Below, piece after piece: positions 26,492 through 35,400 of a DNA stretch of 64,000 bases (within the stretch, counting starts at the first letter, position 1; each line of letters opens with the position of its first letter). Origin of the DNA: Flexivirga endophytica (GTDB taxonomy: Bacteria > Actinomycetota > Actinomycetes > Actinomycetales > Dermatophilaceae); NCBI RefSeq assembly GCF_014640635.1, contig NZ_BMHI01000002.1:496001-560000 (forward strand), in the 5' to 3' direction. Below the pieces are notes generated by a model. The model was not told the origin of the DNA and searched no databases. It worked only from the letters and a program-made list of their open reading frames with translations. A program made the position numbers and the translations under genes.

Positions 26492-27475
26492 ATGGCCAGC
26501 CGCCTGGTGCGATCGGCAACTGCCGTCGCGCTCGCCTCCTCGGCAACGACGTTCGCGTATGTCGGATCCGCCGCGCCCGCGCAGGCGGCCGGCTACAACG
26601 GATACTGCAAAACCAGCTCGGGGGTCACCGTCGTGGTGGACTTCCGCAACCTCGGTGGTGGTGTCGCGATCCGTTGCTCGCCGGTCGGCAGTGGCGCGAC
26701 CGGACTCCAGGCCCTGCAGGCAGCGGGGATCCCGGTGGAGGGCACGCGCGACGGGGGACTGTCCGTGGCATGCCGGATCTACGGCAAGCCGACGGCGACG
26801 CAGGACCTGCCCGGCGGCTACCACGAGCAGTGCGTCCGCATGCCGCCCGGCAAGGCCTACTGGAGCTACTGGCAGGCCTCCAACGGTGGGTCCTGGGGCT
26901 ACAGCCAGGAGGGTCTGTCGAACAGCCACGTCATACCGGGCGGATTCGAGGGGTGGTCGTTCAGCGAGGGCGGCTCGAACGTCGCACCCGGCGCAGCGCC
27001 GTCCCGTCCGACCGCACCGAAACCCACCACCACGACGACCCAGCCACCGGCGCCTCCGCGCCATACGACGACGACCGCGCCGAGGCACGACCCGGCGCCG
27101 TCCAAGCACGACGGCGGCACGTCCGCCGGCTCCCAGCCGAAGTCGACGACGTCGACGGCCGCCGAGAGGAAGGCCGAAGCCAAGGCGAAGGCCGCGAAGG
27201 CGAGCAGGTCCGCGTCGAAGTCCGCGAGTGCGTCCAAGTCGTCGCACAGCAGCTCGAGTTCGGCGGGTGCGTCGAGCGGATCCACCAGTGCGTCGAGCGG
27301 CGCTGCCGTCGATGCCGGCGGACAACCGCTCAGCAACAGTGACGACCTGATCAAGGACTCGAAGAAGAAGTCCTCCAGCATCAACGCCACCACCGTCGTG
27401 GGCGGCGGCGTGCTGGCGGCGCTCGCCATCGGCGGCGGGGTCGTCGCGATCATCCGACGGCGCAACCTCGAGTGA
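26492..27475 (+). CDS. Secreted, membrane-anchored DUF4430-like protein of the B12 ECF operon
   Basis: 327 residues. A Sec signal ends near AQA (about residue 32). The globular domain (about 35-160) contains GVTVVVDFRNLGGGV, GATGLQALQAAGI and WSYWQASNGGSWGYSQEG, resembling transcobalamin-like DUF4430 domains. A low-complexity linker of Pro/Thr then Lys/Ala/Ser (about 168-285) leads to a C-terminal membrane helix and RRRNLE, so it is held on the outer face by its tail. It is directly behind the cobalamin riboswitch and overlaps ecfT by 4 bp. A surface corrinoid-capturing role is inferred, not proven. Confidence 0.7.
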   Translation: MASRLVRSATAVALASSATTFAYVGSAAPAQAAGYNGYCKTSSGVTVVVDFRNLGGGVAIRCSPVGSGATGLQALQAAGIPVEGTRDGGLSVACRIYGKPTATQDLPGGYHEQCVRMPPGKAYWSYWQASNGGSWGYSQEGLSNSHVIPGGFEGWSFSEGGSNVAPGAAPSRPTAPKPTTTTTQPPAPPRHTTTTAPRHDPAPSKHDGGTSAGSQPKSTTSTAAERKAEAKAKAAKASRSASKSASASKSSHSSSSSAGASSGSTSASSGAAVDAGGQPLSNSDDLIKDSKKKSSSINATTVVGGGVLAALAIGGGVVAIIRRRNLE

Positions 27476-28572
27476 GACGCTTGCCCGCTCCCGTCCACCC
27501 GGTCGCCTGGTGGTTGTGGGCGATCGGGCTGGCGGTGGCGGCGTCGTTCACGACCGACCCGCTGCTGTTGTTGTTGCTGATCGGTGTCGCGTGCTTCGTC
27601 GTGGTGCTGCGGCGCGGCGATGCACCGTGGGCCCGGTCGCTGCGGGTCTACCTCCTGCTCGGGGCATTCATCGTCGTGGTGCGTGTCGCGTTCCGGTGTT
27701 TCCTCGGTGCGTCGGGCAGCGGAACCGTGCTGCTCGACCTGCCGCGAATCCCGTTGCCGGACTGGGCAGCCGGTGTTTCGTTGCTCGGTCCCATTCACCT
27801 GTCGGACGTGCTCGACGGTCTGTATGACGGCCTTCGGCTCGCCGCGATGATCATCTGCATCGGCGCGGCCAACTCGCTGGCCAACCCGAAGCGACTGCTG
27901 AAGGTCGTGCCCATCGCCCTCTACGACATCGGCACGGTCGTGGTCGTCGCGGTGTCGGTCTTCCCGCAGATCGCCGACAGCATCGGGCGGGTGCGCCGGG
28001 CGCAACGGCTGCGGCCGGACAGCGGCGGCCGGAAGTGGCACGTCGTGCGACGGATGATCGTGCCGGTGCTCGCCGATGCACTGGACCGCTCGCTTCTCCT
28101 TGCTGCTGCGATGGATTCGCGTGGTTACGGCCGGCGCGGGCCGACCCCGGTGCGCACGCGCCGGATCCTCGGCGTGCTCACCGTCGCCGGGCTGATCGCA
28201 GTCTGCATCGGTGTCTTCGGTGTGCTCGACGACCGCGCGCCGGCGGCGTTCCGCTGGCCGGCGTTCGTGCTCGGCGTCGCGCTCGCCGCCGTCGGGCTCG
28301 CGTTCTCCGCACGGGAGCGCACCGTGACCCGCTACCGGGTGGATCCGTTCGGCGTGACGGCGTGCGCGGTCGCTGCCAGTGGTCTGGCGGCGGGTGGGCT
28401 GATGATCCTCGCAGGGCAGTACGCTCCGGCACATCTGAACCCGTCGACGACACCGGCGACCTGGCCGGTCGTGGACCTGCTTCCGTTGATGGCCGCGGTG
28501 ATCGGCCTGCTGGCGGCAGTGGTGTCGCCGCCCAGCGCCATACAGGGTCTCGACGAGGAGGTGCCCGCGTGA
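27472..28572 (+). CDS. ecfT: ECF transporter T component (EcfT/CbiQ-like)
   Basis: 366 residues from a GTG at 27472 that overlaps the previous stop (GTGA). Five to eight hydrophobic segments; the cytoplasmic coupling helices carry the Ala-Arg-Gly-type motif as AAAMDSRGYGRRG (about residue 214). EcfT is the scaffold that links the two ATPases to the substrate-binding S component. The C-terminal third (about 235-350) adds four extra membrane helices beyond a minimal EcfT, seen in some actinobacterial versions. Confidence 0.88.
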   Translation: MRRLPAPVHPVAWWLWAIGLAVAASFTTDPLLLLLLIGVACFVVVLRRGDAPWARSLRVYLLLGAFIVVVRVAFRCFLGASGSGTVLLDLPRIPLPDWAAGVSLLGPIHLSDVLDGLYDGLRLAAMIICIGAANSLANPKRLLKVVPIALYDIGTVVVVAVSVFPQIADSIGRVRRAQRLRPDSGGRKWHVVRRMIVPVLADALDRSLLLAAAMDSRGYGRRGPTPVRTRRILGVLTVAGLIAVCIGVFGVLDDRAPAAFRWPAFVLGVALAAVGLAFSARERTVTRYRVDPFGVTACAVAASGLAAGGLMILAGQYAPAHLNPSTTPATWPVVDLLPLMAAVIGLLAAVVSPPSAIQGLDEEVPA

Positions 28573-30164
28573 TCGAGCTGCGTGACCTGTCGATCCGGTA
28601 TGCCGACGATCGACCGCCCGAGTTGGCACACGTCGACCTGCACATCGAGGAGGGCGAGCTCGCGCTCGTCATAGGTCGCACCGGCGTCGGCAAGTCGACC
28701 TTACTCGGTGCCATCAACGGGCTCGTGCCGCACTTCACGGGCGGCCGCCTGTCCGGCAACGTCGTCGTCGCCGGCATGGACACCCGCGACCACCCGCCCC
28801 GGGAGATGGCCGACGTGGTCGGCCGAGTCGGCCAGGACCCCGTCGCAGGCTTCGTCGCGGACACCGTGGAGGACGAACTCGCCTACGGCATGGAGCAATT
28901 GGGCGTCGCACCGGCGACCATGCGCAAGCGGGTCGAGGAGACGCTGGACCTGCTCGGCATCGCGGCGCTGCGTGGGCGGTCGTTGGCGACGCTCTCCGGT
29001 GGGCAGCAGCAGCGGGTCGCCATCGGTTCCGCGCTGGTGACCGCGCCCAGGGTGCTCGTGCTGGACGAACCGACGTCGGCGCTCGATCCGGGGTCTGCGG
29101 AGGAGGTGCTCGCGGCGATAACCCGCCTCGTGCACGACCTCGGCACGACGGTCGTGATGGCCGAGCACCGGCTGGAAAGGGCTGTCCAGTATGCCGATTC
29201 GGTGATCGCCATGCCTGGCGGCGGTGTCGTGCGCAGTGGTGATCCGGCGACGATGATGATCGATGCGCCGGTCGCTCCGCCGGTGGTCGAGCTGGGCCGG
29301 TTGTGCTCCTGGACGCCATTGCCACTGTCGGTGCGAGACGCACGGCGGGCAGCACGTCCGCTGCGCGGGCGCCTGGCTGATCCGTCGCCTCGGGCGCGGC
29401 CGGCGGGTGACGTGGCGCTCCGGGCGAAAGGCGTCACGGTGCAATATCGCGAGCGGGTCGCCGTGCGCGACGTCACCCTGCAGTTGGCCGCAGGGACGGT
29501 CACCGCGCTGATGGGCCGCAACGGCTCCGGCAAGTCCTCGCTGTTGTGGTCGCTGCAGGGCAGTGGTCCGCGCAGCGCCGGCTCCGTGCTGGTCGATGGG
29601 GTCGAGACGTCGGGCGACGCGAAGCGGGGGAGCACCAGTGGACCGCAGATCGGACTCGTGCCGCAGACGGCCGCGGACCTCCTCTATCTGGAAAGTGTAG
29701 GTGAGGAGTGTGCTGCGGCCGGGCCGGAGGCTCGCGCCCTGCTCGACCATCTGGCGCCGGGCATCGACGACGGACAGCATCCGCGTGACCTGTCCGAAGG
29801 ACAGCGTCTTTCGCTGGTGCTCGCGATCCAACTGGCCGGCCGGCCGCGTGTGTTGCTGCTGGACGAGCCGACCCGAGGACTCGACTACACGGCCAAGGCG
29901 TTGCTGACGCAGCAGTTGGACACGCTGGCCCGCGACGGGCACGCGGTGCTCGTGGCGACGCACGACGTGGAGTTCGTCGCGGGTCTCGCGGACCGGGTCG
30001 TCGTGCTCGCCGACGGTGATGTGATCGCGGACGGGCCAACCGCTGACGTGGTGGCGTCGTCGCCGATCTTCGCGCCACAGGTCGCCAAAGTGCTGGCACC
30101 ACAGGAGTTCCTGACGGTGCGGGACGTCGCTCGTGCGCTGGGCGACTCGAGGGAGCTCGGATGA
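28569..30164 (+). CDS. ecfA: ECF transporter double ATPase (EcfA-EcfA' fusion)
   Basis: 531 residues holding two ABC ATPase domains in one chain. Domain 1 (about 1-235): Walker A GRTGVGKST, signature LSGGQQQR, Walker B VLVLDEPTSALD. Domain 2 (about 290-505): Walker A GRNGSGKSS, a variant signature LSEGQR, Walker B VLLLDEPTRGLD. Both H-loops are visible. It energises uptake from the cytoplasmic side. The GTG start overlaps ecfT (GTGA) and the stop overlaps the S component (ATGA). Confidence 0.93.
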   Translation: MIELRDLSIRYADDRPPELAHVDLHIEEGELALVIGRTGVGKSTLLGAINGLVPHFTGGRLSGNVVVAGMDTRDHPPREMADVVGRVGQDPVAGFVADTVEDELAYGMEQLGVAPATMRKRVEETLDLLGIAALRGRSLATLSGGQQQRVAIGSALVTAPRVLVLDEPTSALDPGSAEEVLAAITRLVHDLGTTVVMAEHRLERAVQYADSVIAMPGGGVVRSGDPATMMIDAPVAPPVVELGRLCSWTPLPLSVRDARRAARPLRGRLADPSPRARPAGDVALRAKGVTVQYRERVAVRDVTLQLAAGTVTALMGRNGSGKSSLLWSLQGSGPRSAGSVLVDGVETSGDAKRGSTSGPQIGLVPQTAADLLYLESVGEECAAAGPEARALLDHLAPGIDDGQHPRDLSEGQRLSLVLAIQLAGRPRVLLLDEPTRGLDYTAKALLTQQLDTLARDGHAVLVATHDVEFVAGLADRVVVLADGDVIADGPTADVVASSPIFAPQVAKVLAPQEFLTVRDVARALGDSRELG

Positions 30165-31027
30165 AGTCGCTGACGGCAGCGCGCACCGCGGGCGACGGAC
30201 AGGACCTGGTGACAACGCTGGGTGGCCACGCGGTCCCGCTGCGTGCTCGGTCCGCCGTGATGCTGGTCCTGATCAGCATCGCCGGTCTCGCGATGTTCTG
30301 CTGGCCGTTGCTCACCCATCACGACGCGTCCGGGTCCGCGCATGTCACGGATGCCCCGATCATCTTCGCGGTCACTCTGCCGCTGCTGGTTTTCGTCATA
30401 CTCGCCGAATTCGCCGACGGCGGAATGGATTCCAAGGCGCTGGCGATGCTCGGTGTGCTCTCGGCGGTGGACGCCGCACTGCGACCGACCGGCGGCGGGA
30501 CCGGCGGGATCGAGACGGTCTTCTTCCTGCTGATCCTGGCCGGCCGGGTCTTCGGCCCCGGCTTCGGCTTCGTGCTCGGCTGCACCTCGCTCTTCGCGTC
30601 GGCACTGATCACCGCGGGCGTCGGGCCGTGGTTGCCCTTTCAGATGCTGTGCTCGGCGTGGATCGGGATGGGCGCCGGGCTGTTGCCCCGTCGCGTGCGG
30701 GGGACGCGCGAGATCGTCATGCTCATCGGCTACGGCATCGTCTCGGCATACCTCTTCGGTGCGCTGATGAACCTCTACAGCTGGCCGTTCCTCGCTGGGG
30801 CGGACATCTCCGGGCACGCGAATCTTGCCTATTCCTCGGCGTATTCGCTGCTGGAGAACCTGCACCGCTTCGGGGTCTACACGCTGGTCACCTCGACCGG
30901 CGGGTGGGACACCGGCCGGGCCATCACCAACGCGGTCGCCATCGCCGTGCTGGGGCGGCCGGTGTTGGTGGTGCTGCGGCGTGCGGCACGGCGGGCGTCA
31001 TACGACCTGGTGCGCAGCGCGGATTGA
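30161..31027 (+). CDS. ECF transporter S component (CbrT-like, predicted corrinoid-specific)
   Basis: 288 residues, about six membrane helices. Conserved-looking segments include ALRPTGGGTGGIETVFFLLI, LAGRVFGPGFGFVLGC and GVGPWLPFQMLCSAWIGMGA, which resemble CbrT/QrtT-type S components. It binds the vitamin in the membrane. Specificity for cobalamin or a corrinoid precursor is inferred from the riboswitch at the head of the operon and the DUF4430 partner. Confidence 0.82.
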   Translation: MKSLTAARTAGDGQDLVTTLGGHAVPLRARSAVMLVLISIAGLAMFCWPLLTHHDASGSAHVTDAPIIFAVTLPLLVFVILAEFADGGMDSKALAMLGVLSAVDAALRPTGGGTGGIETVFFLLILAGRVFGPGFGFVLGCTSLFASALITAGVGPWLPFQMLCSAWIGMGAGLLPRRVRGTREIVMLIGYGIVSAYLFGALMNLYSWPFLAGADISGHANLAYSSAYSLLENLHRFGVYTLVTSTGGWDTGRAITNAVAIAVLGRPVLVVLRRAARRASYDLVRSAD

Positions 31028-31032
31028 GCCCT

Positions 31033-31148
31033 CGGCCCCATTCGCCGAGGGGATGGGAAACACACTGAGGGGACAGGGAAATCAGGCGGTCTGAGCTGTT
31101 TTTGCCTGTCCCCTCGATCATTTGCTGTCCTCTCGGCGAGTGGGGCCG
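31033..31148. repeat. Double-armed GGACAGG hairpin element A
   Basis: Each arm is about 50 bases. The left arm runs CGGCCCCATTCGCCGA, GGGGATGGGAAA, CACTGAG, GGGGACAGGGAAA. The right arm, read as its complement, runs CGGCCCCACTCGCCGA, GAGGACAGCAAA, ATCGAG, GGGGACAGGCAAA. So each arm also contains a direct duplication. It sits between the convergent ECF operon and aldo/keto reductase and probably terminates both. Related elements are at 39286 and 42612. Confidence 0.8.
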
Positions 31149-31167
31149 GCGGATTGGCGCGCGGTGT

Positions 31168-32004
31168 TCACATTTCTTCGTGGGTGTTCGGGTCGCCGCC
31201 GAAGAGGCGCCCGTCCCGTCGGCCGAGGCCGGTGATGGCCGCCATCTCAGCATCGGACAATTCGAAGCCGAAGATGTCGAGGTTGGCTCCCTGACGCTCC
31301 GGTGTGCCGGACTTGGGCAACGGGAGTGAACCGAGCTGGTGGTGCCAACGCAGGATGACCTGTGCCGGAGTCACTTCGTGGGCGCGCGCGGCGTCGGCCA
31401 CCGGCGCCGCGTCGAAGGGCGCCTGTCGCTTGCCCATCGGGCTCCACGCCTCGGTGCGGATCCCCAGGTCGGCGTTGGTCTTTCGCATGTCGACCTGCGG
31501 GAAATAGGGGTGCAGCTCGATCTGGTTGACGGCGGGTGTCACCCCGGTCTCGGCGATGATCCGGTCCAGGTGCTCCGCGGTGAAGTTGGAGACGCCGATG
31601 GTGGTGACCAGGCCGTCCTGCTGTGCCGTCACCAGTGCCTTCCACGCTTCGACGAACTTGCCGACGCTCGGGTTGGGCCAGTGGATGAGCTGCACATCGA
31701 TCCTGTCGACGCCGAGGGTCTCGAGGGATGTTCGGATGGAGGCGAGCGCGTCGTCATACCCGTGGTGACGGCCAGGGATCTTGGTCTGGATACGCACCTC
31801 GCCGCGTGGCACCTCGGAGCGGCGCAGCGCTTCGCCCACCTCGGCTTCGTTCTCGTAGTTGACCGCGGTGTCGAGCAGCCGGTAGCCGGCGTCGAGTGCG
31901 CCCGTGATCGCGGCCGTGCCGTCCTCACCCTTGAGCGGATAGGTGCCGAACCCGATCGCCGGAAGGGTCGTGCCGTCATTGAGTGCGTATGTCGGAGTGC
32001 TCAT
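31168..32004 (-). CDS. Aldo/keto reductase (2,5-diketo-gluconate reductase-like)
   Basis: 278 residues from ATG 32004 (ORF open to 32028). The AKR signature IGFGTYPLKGED and the catalytic tetrad are visible: Asp and Tyr in LLDTAVNYENEAEVGEALR, Lys in QTKIPG and His in QLIHWPNP. NADPH-binding residues follow in PLPKSGTPERQGANL. It reduces carbonyl compounds in the cytoplasm; the natural substrate is unknown. Confidence 0.93.
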   Translation of the reverse strand: MSTPTYALNDGTTLPAIGFGTYPLKGEDGTAAITGALDAGYRLLDTAVNYENEAEVGEALRRSEVPRGEVRIQTKIPGRHHGYDDALASIRTSLETLGVDRIDVQLIHWPNPSVGKFVEAWKALVTAQQDGLVTTIGVSNFTAEHLDRIIAETGVTPAVNQIELHPYFPQVDMRKTNADLGIRTEAWSPMGKRQAPFDAAPVADAARAHEVTPAQVILRWHHQLGSLPLPKSGTPERQGANLDIFGFELSDAEMAAITGLGRRDGRLFGGDPNTHEEM

Positions 32005-32055
32005 CGAGACCACGCTACGCGCGACCAAGTGGCGAGATCGAGTGCGTCGACCAGC

Positions 32056-33186
32056 TCAGTCGAGGCGGCCTTCGGCGAGGTCGACGTGTGCGGCTCGTGC
32101 GACATCGGTCGGGAAGGCCCCCGCCATACCCTCCGGCGTGGTGTTGGTCAGTGCGACGACGACGGTGCGGGTCGCCGGATCGATCGACCAGGAATGGCCG
32201 TAGACACCACCCCAGTGCACCGCATGCACCGGTAGCCCGAGCAGCGGGCTGGTGTCGGGTGACGTGACAGCCCAGCCGCGGCCGAAGGACTCGCGGACCG
32301 TCGGCGTCAACTCTTGGCTGATCCGTCCGGCATACATCTCGGCGACGGTCGACGAGCGCAGGAGGGTGCCGCCGCCGAGTGCGACGGTGTCCAGGATGCT
32401 CCGTATGTCGTGCGCGTGGGCCGCCGCGCCGGTGCCACCCGACGGCCACTGGGTCGGATCGAAGATGCGCTCGGGGGAGTAGCGAGACACGTTGATGCCA
32501 TTGGGGATCGGCTCATCGGTGATGGGGATCAGGCCGTCGCTGTATGCCGTGGCGACCGGGGTCCGCTCGCCCACAGAGAACCCGAGGCTGTGCAGACGCA
32601 GCGGTTCACTGATGAGCTCATGGAAGGCGCGCTGCAGCGTGGTGCCGGTGGCCGCCGCGATGAGCGCGCCGAGCACGTCATACGCGAGGGAATAACGGAA
32701 TTCGGTGCCCGGGAGGGCGCGCAGGGTGGTGCGTCCGATGCGGGCGAGGTTCTCGGCAAGGGTCAGGTCGGTCCGGTCGAGTCCGTCGGACACCTCCAAT
32801 CGGTCGTAGTCGCTGCCGGGTGGCTCTGCCTTGCGGTAGGCGAGGCCGGCGGTGTGGGTGAGCAGGTGATCGACCGTGACGTCCGGCTCCGAGCCGTCGG
32901 CCAGCGTCGGGCGGAAGTCAGGCAACCAGTGTGTGATCGGGCTCGTCAGATCCAGGGCACCCTGCTCGACGAGGTGCATCGTGGCCACGGCAGTGACGGG
33001 CTTGGTCACCGACGCGAGCCGGAAGACCGTGGTCGGGGTCATCGGAGTCTGGGACTCGAGGTCGGCCATCCCGGCAGCCTGCTCGTGGACCAGCTCACCG
33101 TCCCGGGAGACCAGCACGACTGCTCCGGCGATGCGCCGGTCGGCGATGGCGCGGTCGACGGCTCGGGTGGCTCCGGGAAGCGGCAT
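32056..33186 (-). CDS. Serine hydrolase of the class C beta-lactamase family
   Basis: 376 residues. The nucleophile motif is SVTK (Ser59, Lys62), the second motif is YSLAYD (Tyr-x-x) and a third-motif-like HWGGVYG lies near the C-terminus. No signal peptide, so it is probably cytoplasmic and an esterase or D-aminopeptidase-like enzyme, not a true beta-lactamase. It ends 51 bp upstream of the aldo/keto reductase start on the same strand, so they may share a transcript. Confidence 0.88.
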   Translation of the reverse strand: MPLPGATRAVDRAIADRRIAGAVVLVSRDGELVHEQAAGMADLESQTPMTPTTVFRLASVTKPVTAVATMHLVEQGALDLTSPITHWLPDFRPTLADGSEPDVTVDHLLTHTAGLAYRKAEPPGSDYDRLEVSDGLDRTDLTLAENLARIGRTTLRALPGTEFRYSLAYDVLGALIAAATGTTLQRAFHELISEPLRLHSLGFSVGERTPVATAYSDGLIPITDEPIPNGINVSRYSPERIFDPTQWPSGGTGAAAHAHDIRSILDTVALGGGTLLRSSTVAEMYAGRISQELTPTVRESFGRGWAVTSPDTSPLLGLPVHAVHWGGVYGHSWSIDPATRTVVVALTNTTPEGMAGAFPTDVARAAHVDLAEGRLD

Positions 33187-33232
33187 GCACCGAGGTTATG
33201 CGGTGCTGACCCACCTCGGACCCCACGCCGAA

Positions 33233-33292
33233 TGACGGCTTCTTCGCTGAGCGACGGTCGGATCGGACCGTCGCTCAGCGAGAGAGCCGTCA
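33233..33292. repeat. 27-bp-arm hairpin in a divergent promoter gap
   Basis: TGACGGCTTCTTCGCTGAGC + GACGGTC (33233-33259) pairs with 33266-33292 with only two mismatches around a 6-base loop. Both neighbouring genes start away from it, so it is not an obvious terminator. Confidence 0.7.
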
Positions 33293-33311
33293 CTCGGCAG
33301 AGACACCGTGT

Positions 33312-33357
33312 TGTCAGGTTTTCTTGACATACTTCAGGATGTCAGGTTTCATTGACA
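33312..33357 (+). promoter_or_regulatory. Two direct 18-bp operator-like boxes
   Basis: TGTCAGGTTTTCTTGACA (33312-33329) and TGTCAGGTTTCATTGACA (33340-33357) are 28 bp apart, and each is itself a dyad (TGTCA...TGACA). The second ends one base before the ATG of the HTH gene. The TTGACA in the boxes could double as a -35 element. Probable autoregulatory site. Confidence 0.65.
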
Positions 33358-33358
33358 C

Positions 33359-33562
33359 ATGAACGACGACATGAAGCTCACCGAAGCGGCCGCGAGCACG
33401 AACCCCGCGCAGGGTCTCGCCGCGGTGCGCGCGCTCCGAGTCCTCGCCGACCGGTTGGAGGACGTGCAGGTGCGCAACGCCCGGGAGCGCGGCTGGAGCT
33501 GGCAGGCCATCGCCGATGTCCTGCAGGTCAGTCGACAGGCCGTTCATCAGAAGCACTCGTGA
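33359..33562 (+). CDS. Small helix-turn-helix protein
   Basis: 67 residues. The C-terminal half is a helix-turn-helix (RGWSWQAIADVLQVSRQAVH) and the protein ends right after it. The N-terminal half is helical (RALRVLADRLEDVQVRNA). It precedes a Clp_N-domain protein by 67 bp, and paired operator boxes lie directly upstream of its start; it is the likely binder of those boxes. Similar HTH/Clp_N pairs occur in other actinobacteria. Confidence 0.75.
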   Translation: MNDDMKLTEAAASTNPAQGLAAVRALRVLADRLEDVQVRNARERGWSWQAIADVLQVSRQAVHQKHS

Positions 33563-33629
33563 GCGACTGCTCACCGCGGTGCATGTCCAGCGAAACACGC
33601 TGGGAGACAACAAACTTCAGGGAGACACA

Positions 33630-34466
33630 ATGTTTCGATCAATGGGTTCTGAGATACGGATAGCGATGATGCAAGCGGTCGAGGAGCGAGGAGAGCTGGG
33701 CCACGAGTTGCTCGGGCCGGACCACCTCCTGCTCGGGCTGCTGTCCAACGTGCGAGGTACGGCATACGAGCTGCTCGCCGAACAAGGCGTCACGTACGAC
33801 TGGGCGCGGCGTGTGGTGGCAGAGAAGCACGACGACCGCCGTAACGACGATGACAGCGATGCGCCGGACGAGGCGACGGACAACCTGGACGAGGACCGGG
33901 AGGCATTGAAGGCCATCGGCACCGACCTCGACAAGGTGCGTGACGCCGTCCGTGACACCTTCGGTGAGGACATCACCGAGCGGTGGGGCCAGCGTCGCGG
34001 GCGTGGCCGGCGCGAGCGTGGACCGGACGGCGGCGCGCGTGGCGAGCGCCGGGAAGACCGGCGGGACGATCGGCATGACCGCGGTGAACACCGGGGCCCC
34101 GGACCGCACCACGGCGGACCCTGGGGCCGGGGTCCTTGGGGGCCTGATGCCGAGACGCTCCGCGATGAATTCGGTGGCGGATTCGCCGGATTCGGCCCGG
34201 GTGGCCGCGGCCGTCGTGGTCCCCGCAGTCGCCGCTTCGAGCAGGTGACACCGAGCATGCGGCGCCTGCTGCGCGGGTTGCGCGGTGAGCTGAGGGCGGC
34301 ACAGTCGGCGTCCTGCGATCACGAGCGAGGACTCAGTGCTGGCGTCGTGCTCGCAGCGATTCTCGGCAGCGGTGACCCCGCCGTCGACGCGGTGATCGAC
34401 GCCGCCGACAACCCCGACGCGCTGCGCGCGGCGGTCGACGCGTTGGCGGGTCGCGCGACCGCCTGA
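33630..34466 (+). CDS. Clp N-terminal domain protein without ATPase
   Basis: 278 residues from ATG 33630, with CAGGGAG upstream. It has two Clp_N-like repeats: residues about 1-70 (ELGHELLGPDHLLLGLL) and about 205-275 (ASCDHERGLSAGVVLAAIL). A very charged Arg/Asp/Gly-rich linker separates them, with many RGxxR and DRxDR words. No AAA+ module follows, so it cannot unfold proteins itself. It may act as an adaptor or sensor of damaged proteins next to ClpC; that is inference. The disordered Arg/Gly linker could bind RNA or phase-separate. Confidence 0.75.
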   Translation: MFRSMGSEIRIAMMQAVEERGELGHELLGPDHLLLGLLSNVRGTAYELLAEQGVTYDWARRVVAEKHDDRRNDDDSDAPDEATDNLDEDREALKAIGTDLDKVRDAVRDTFGEDITERWGQRRGRGRRERGPDGGARGERREDRRDDRHDRGEHRGPGPHHGGPWGRGPWGPDAETLRDEFGGGFAGFGPGGRGRRGPRSRRFEQVTPSMRRLLRGLRGELRAAQSASCDHERGLSAGVVLAAILGSGDPAVDAVIDAADNPDALRAAVDALAGRATA

Positions 34467-34478
34467 CTTCCACCTCGA

Positions 34479-34513
34479 GACCCGGCTCCGCGCATCGCGC
34501 GCGGCGCCGGGTC
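34479..34513 (+). terminator. Hairpin after the Clp_N gene
   Basis: GACCCGGC (34479-34486) pairs with GCCGGGTC (34506-34513), with further GC pairing inside the loop; TTC follows. Confidence 0.6.
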
Positions 34514-34664
34514 TTCACGTGTCTTCGGAAACCCCGCACGAACGTCCTTGACGACGGCCGTTCCGGGTCTAACCTGCGGGGAGCCCCGGGCGCGCCGAAT
34601 CAGCGGTGCGGCTGGGGTGGTTGGACCGCGACGCACCACTGCCGACGTGACAAAGGAACGTTCG

Positions 34665-35396
34665 ATGCTTGGACTGCCCGACTCGATCACCACCTGCCTC
34701 TTCGACCTCGACGGAGTCATCACCGACACTGCGAGCGTGCACCGCAAGGCGTGGAAGCAGATGTTCGACGAGTACCTGGAGGCCAAGGACGGCAAGGGAT
34801 TTCAGCCGTTCACCGAGGGCGACTACAACAAGTACGTCGACGGGAAACCGCGGCAGGACGGTGTGCGTGACTTCCTGGCGTCGCGTGACATACAGCTGCC
34901 CGACGGCTCACCGGACGACGGTGGCGATGCCGAAACCGTCTGGGGACTGGGCAATCGGAAGAACACCAGGCTGCAGGCAGAGATCGAACGCAACGGTGTG
35001 GAGGTCTACGAGGGTAGCCGGCGCTATCTGCAGCTCGCGCAGGAGAAGGGACTTCGTCGCATCGTGGTGTCCTCGAGCGCCAACACACAGATGGTGTTAC
35101 AGGTAACCGGTCTCGACCGGTACATCGAAGGCCGGATCGACGGGGTCACACTCGCCGAGCAACACATCAAGGGCAAGCCGGCACCGGACTCCTTCCTGGC
35201 CGGCGCGAAACTCGCTGGTGCGTCGCCGGATCAGGCAGTCGTCTTCGAGGACGCGACGTCCGGGGTCGCGGCCGGCCGCGCGGGCAACTTCGGCTTCGTC
35301 GTCGGAGTGGACCGCGTCGGGCACGCTGACGAGCTGAAGCGGAACGGCGCCGACCTCGTCGTACAAGACCTCTCCGAACTCATTCAGAAAGGCTGA
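34665..35396 (+). CDS. pgmB: Beta-phosphoglucomutase-type HAD hydrolase
   Basis: 243 residues from ATG 34665 (AAAGGAACG upstream). HAD motif I is [10 protein letters not shown], with nucleophile Asp and general-acid Asp. The cap domain contains the substrate loop, motif II is VVSSSAN, motif III Lys is in [10 protein letters not shown], and motif IV is [15 protein letters not shown]. Beta-PGM converts beta-glucose 1-phosphate to glucose 6-phosphate. It lies 4 bp before a GH65 phosphorylase, which produces exactly that substrate, so the two form one catabolic step pair. Confidence 0.92.
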   Translation: MLGLPDSITTCLFDLDGVITDTASVHRKAWKQMFDEYLEAKDGKGFQPFTEGDYNKYVDGKPRQDGVRDFLASRDIQLPDGSPDDGGDAETVWGLGNRKNTRLQAEIERNGVEVYEGSRRYLQLAQEKGLRRIVVSSSANTQMVLQVTGLDRYIEGRIDGVTLAEQHIKGKPAPDSFLAGAKLAGASPDQAVVFEDATSGVAAGRAGNFGFVVGVDRVGHADELKRNGADLVVQDLSELIQKG

Positions 35397-35400
35397 GGCG

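Noticed and set aside
32056-33186. Antibiotic-resistance beta-lactamase
   Set aside because: No signal peptide and only family-level motifs; more likely an intracellular esterase or peptidase.
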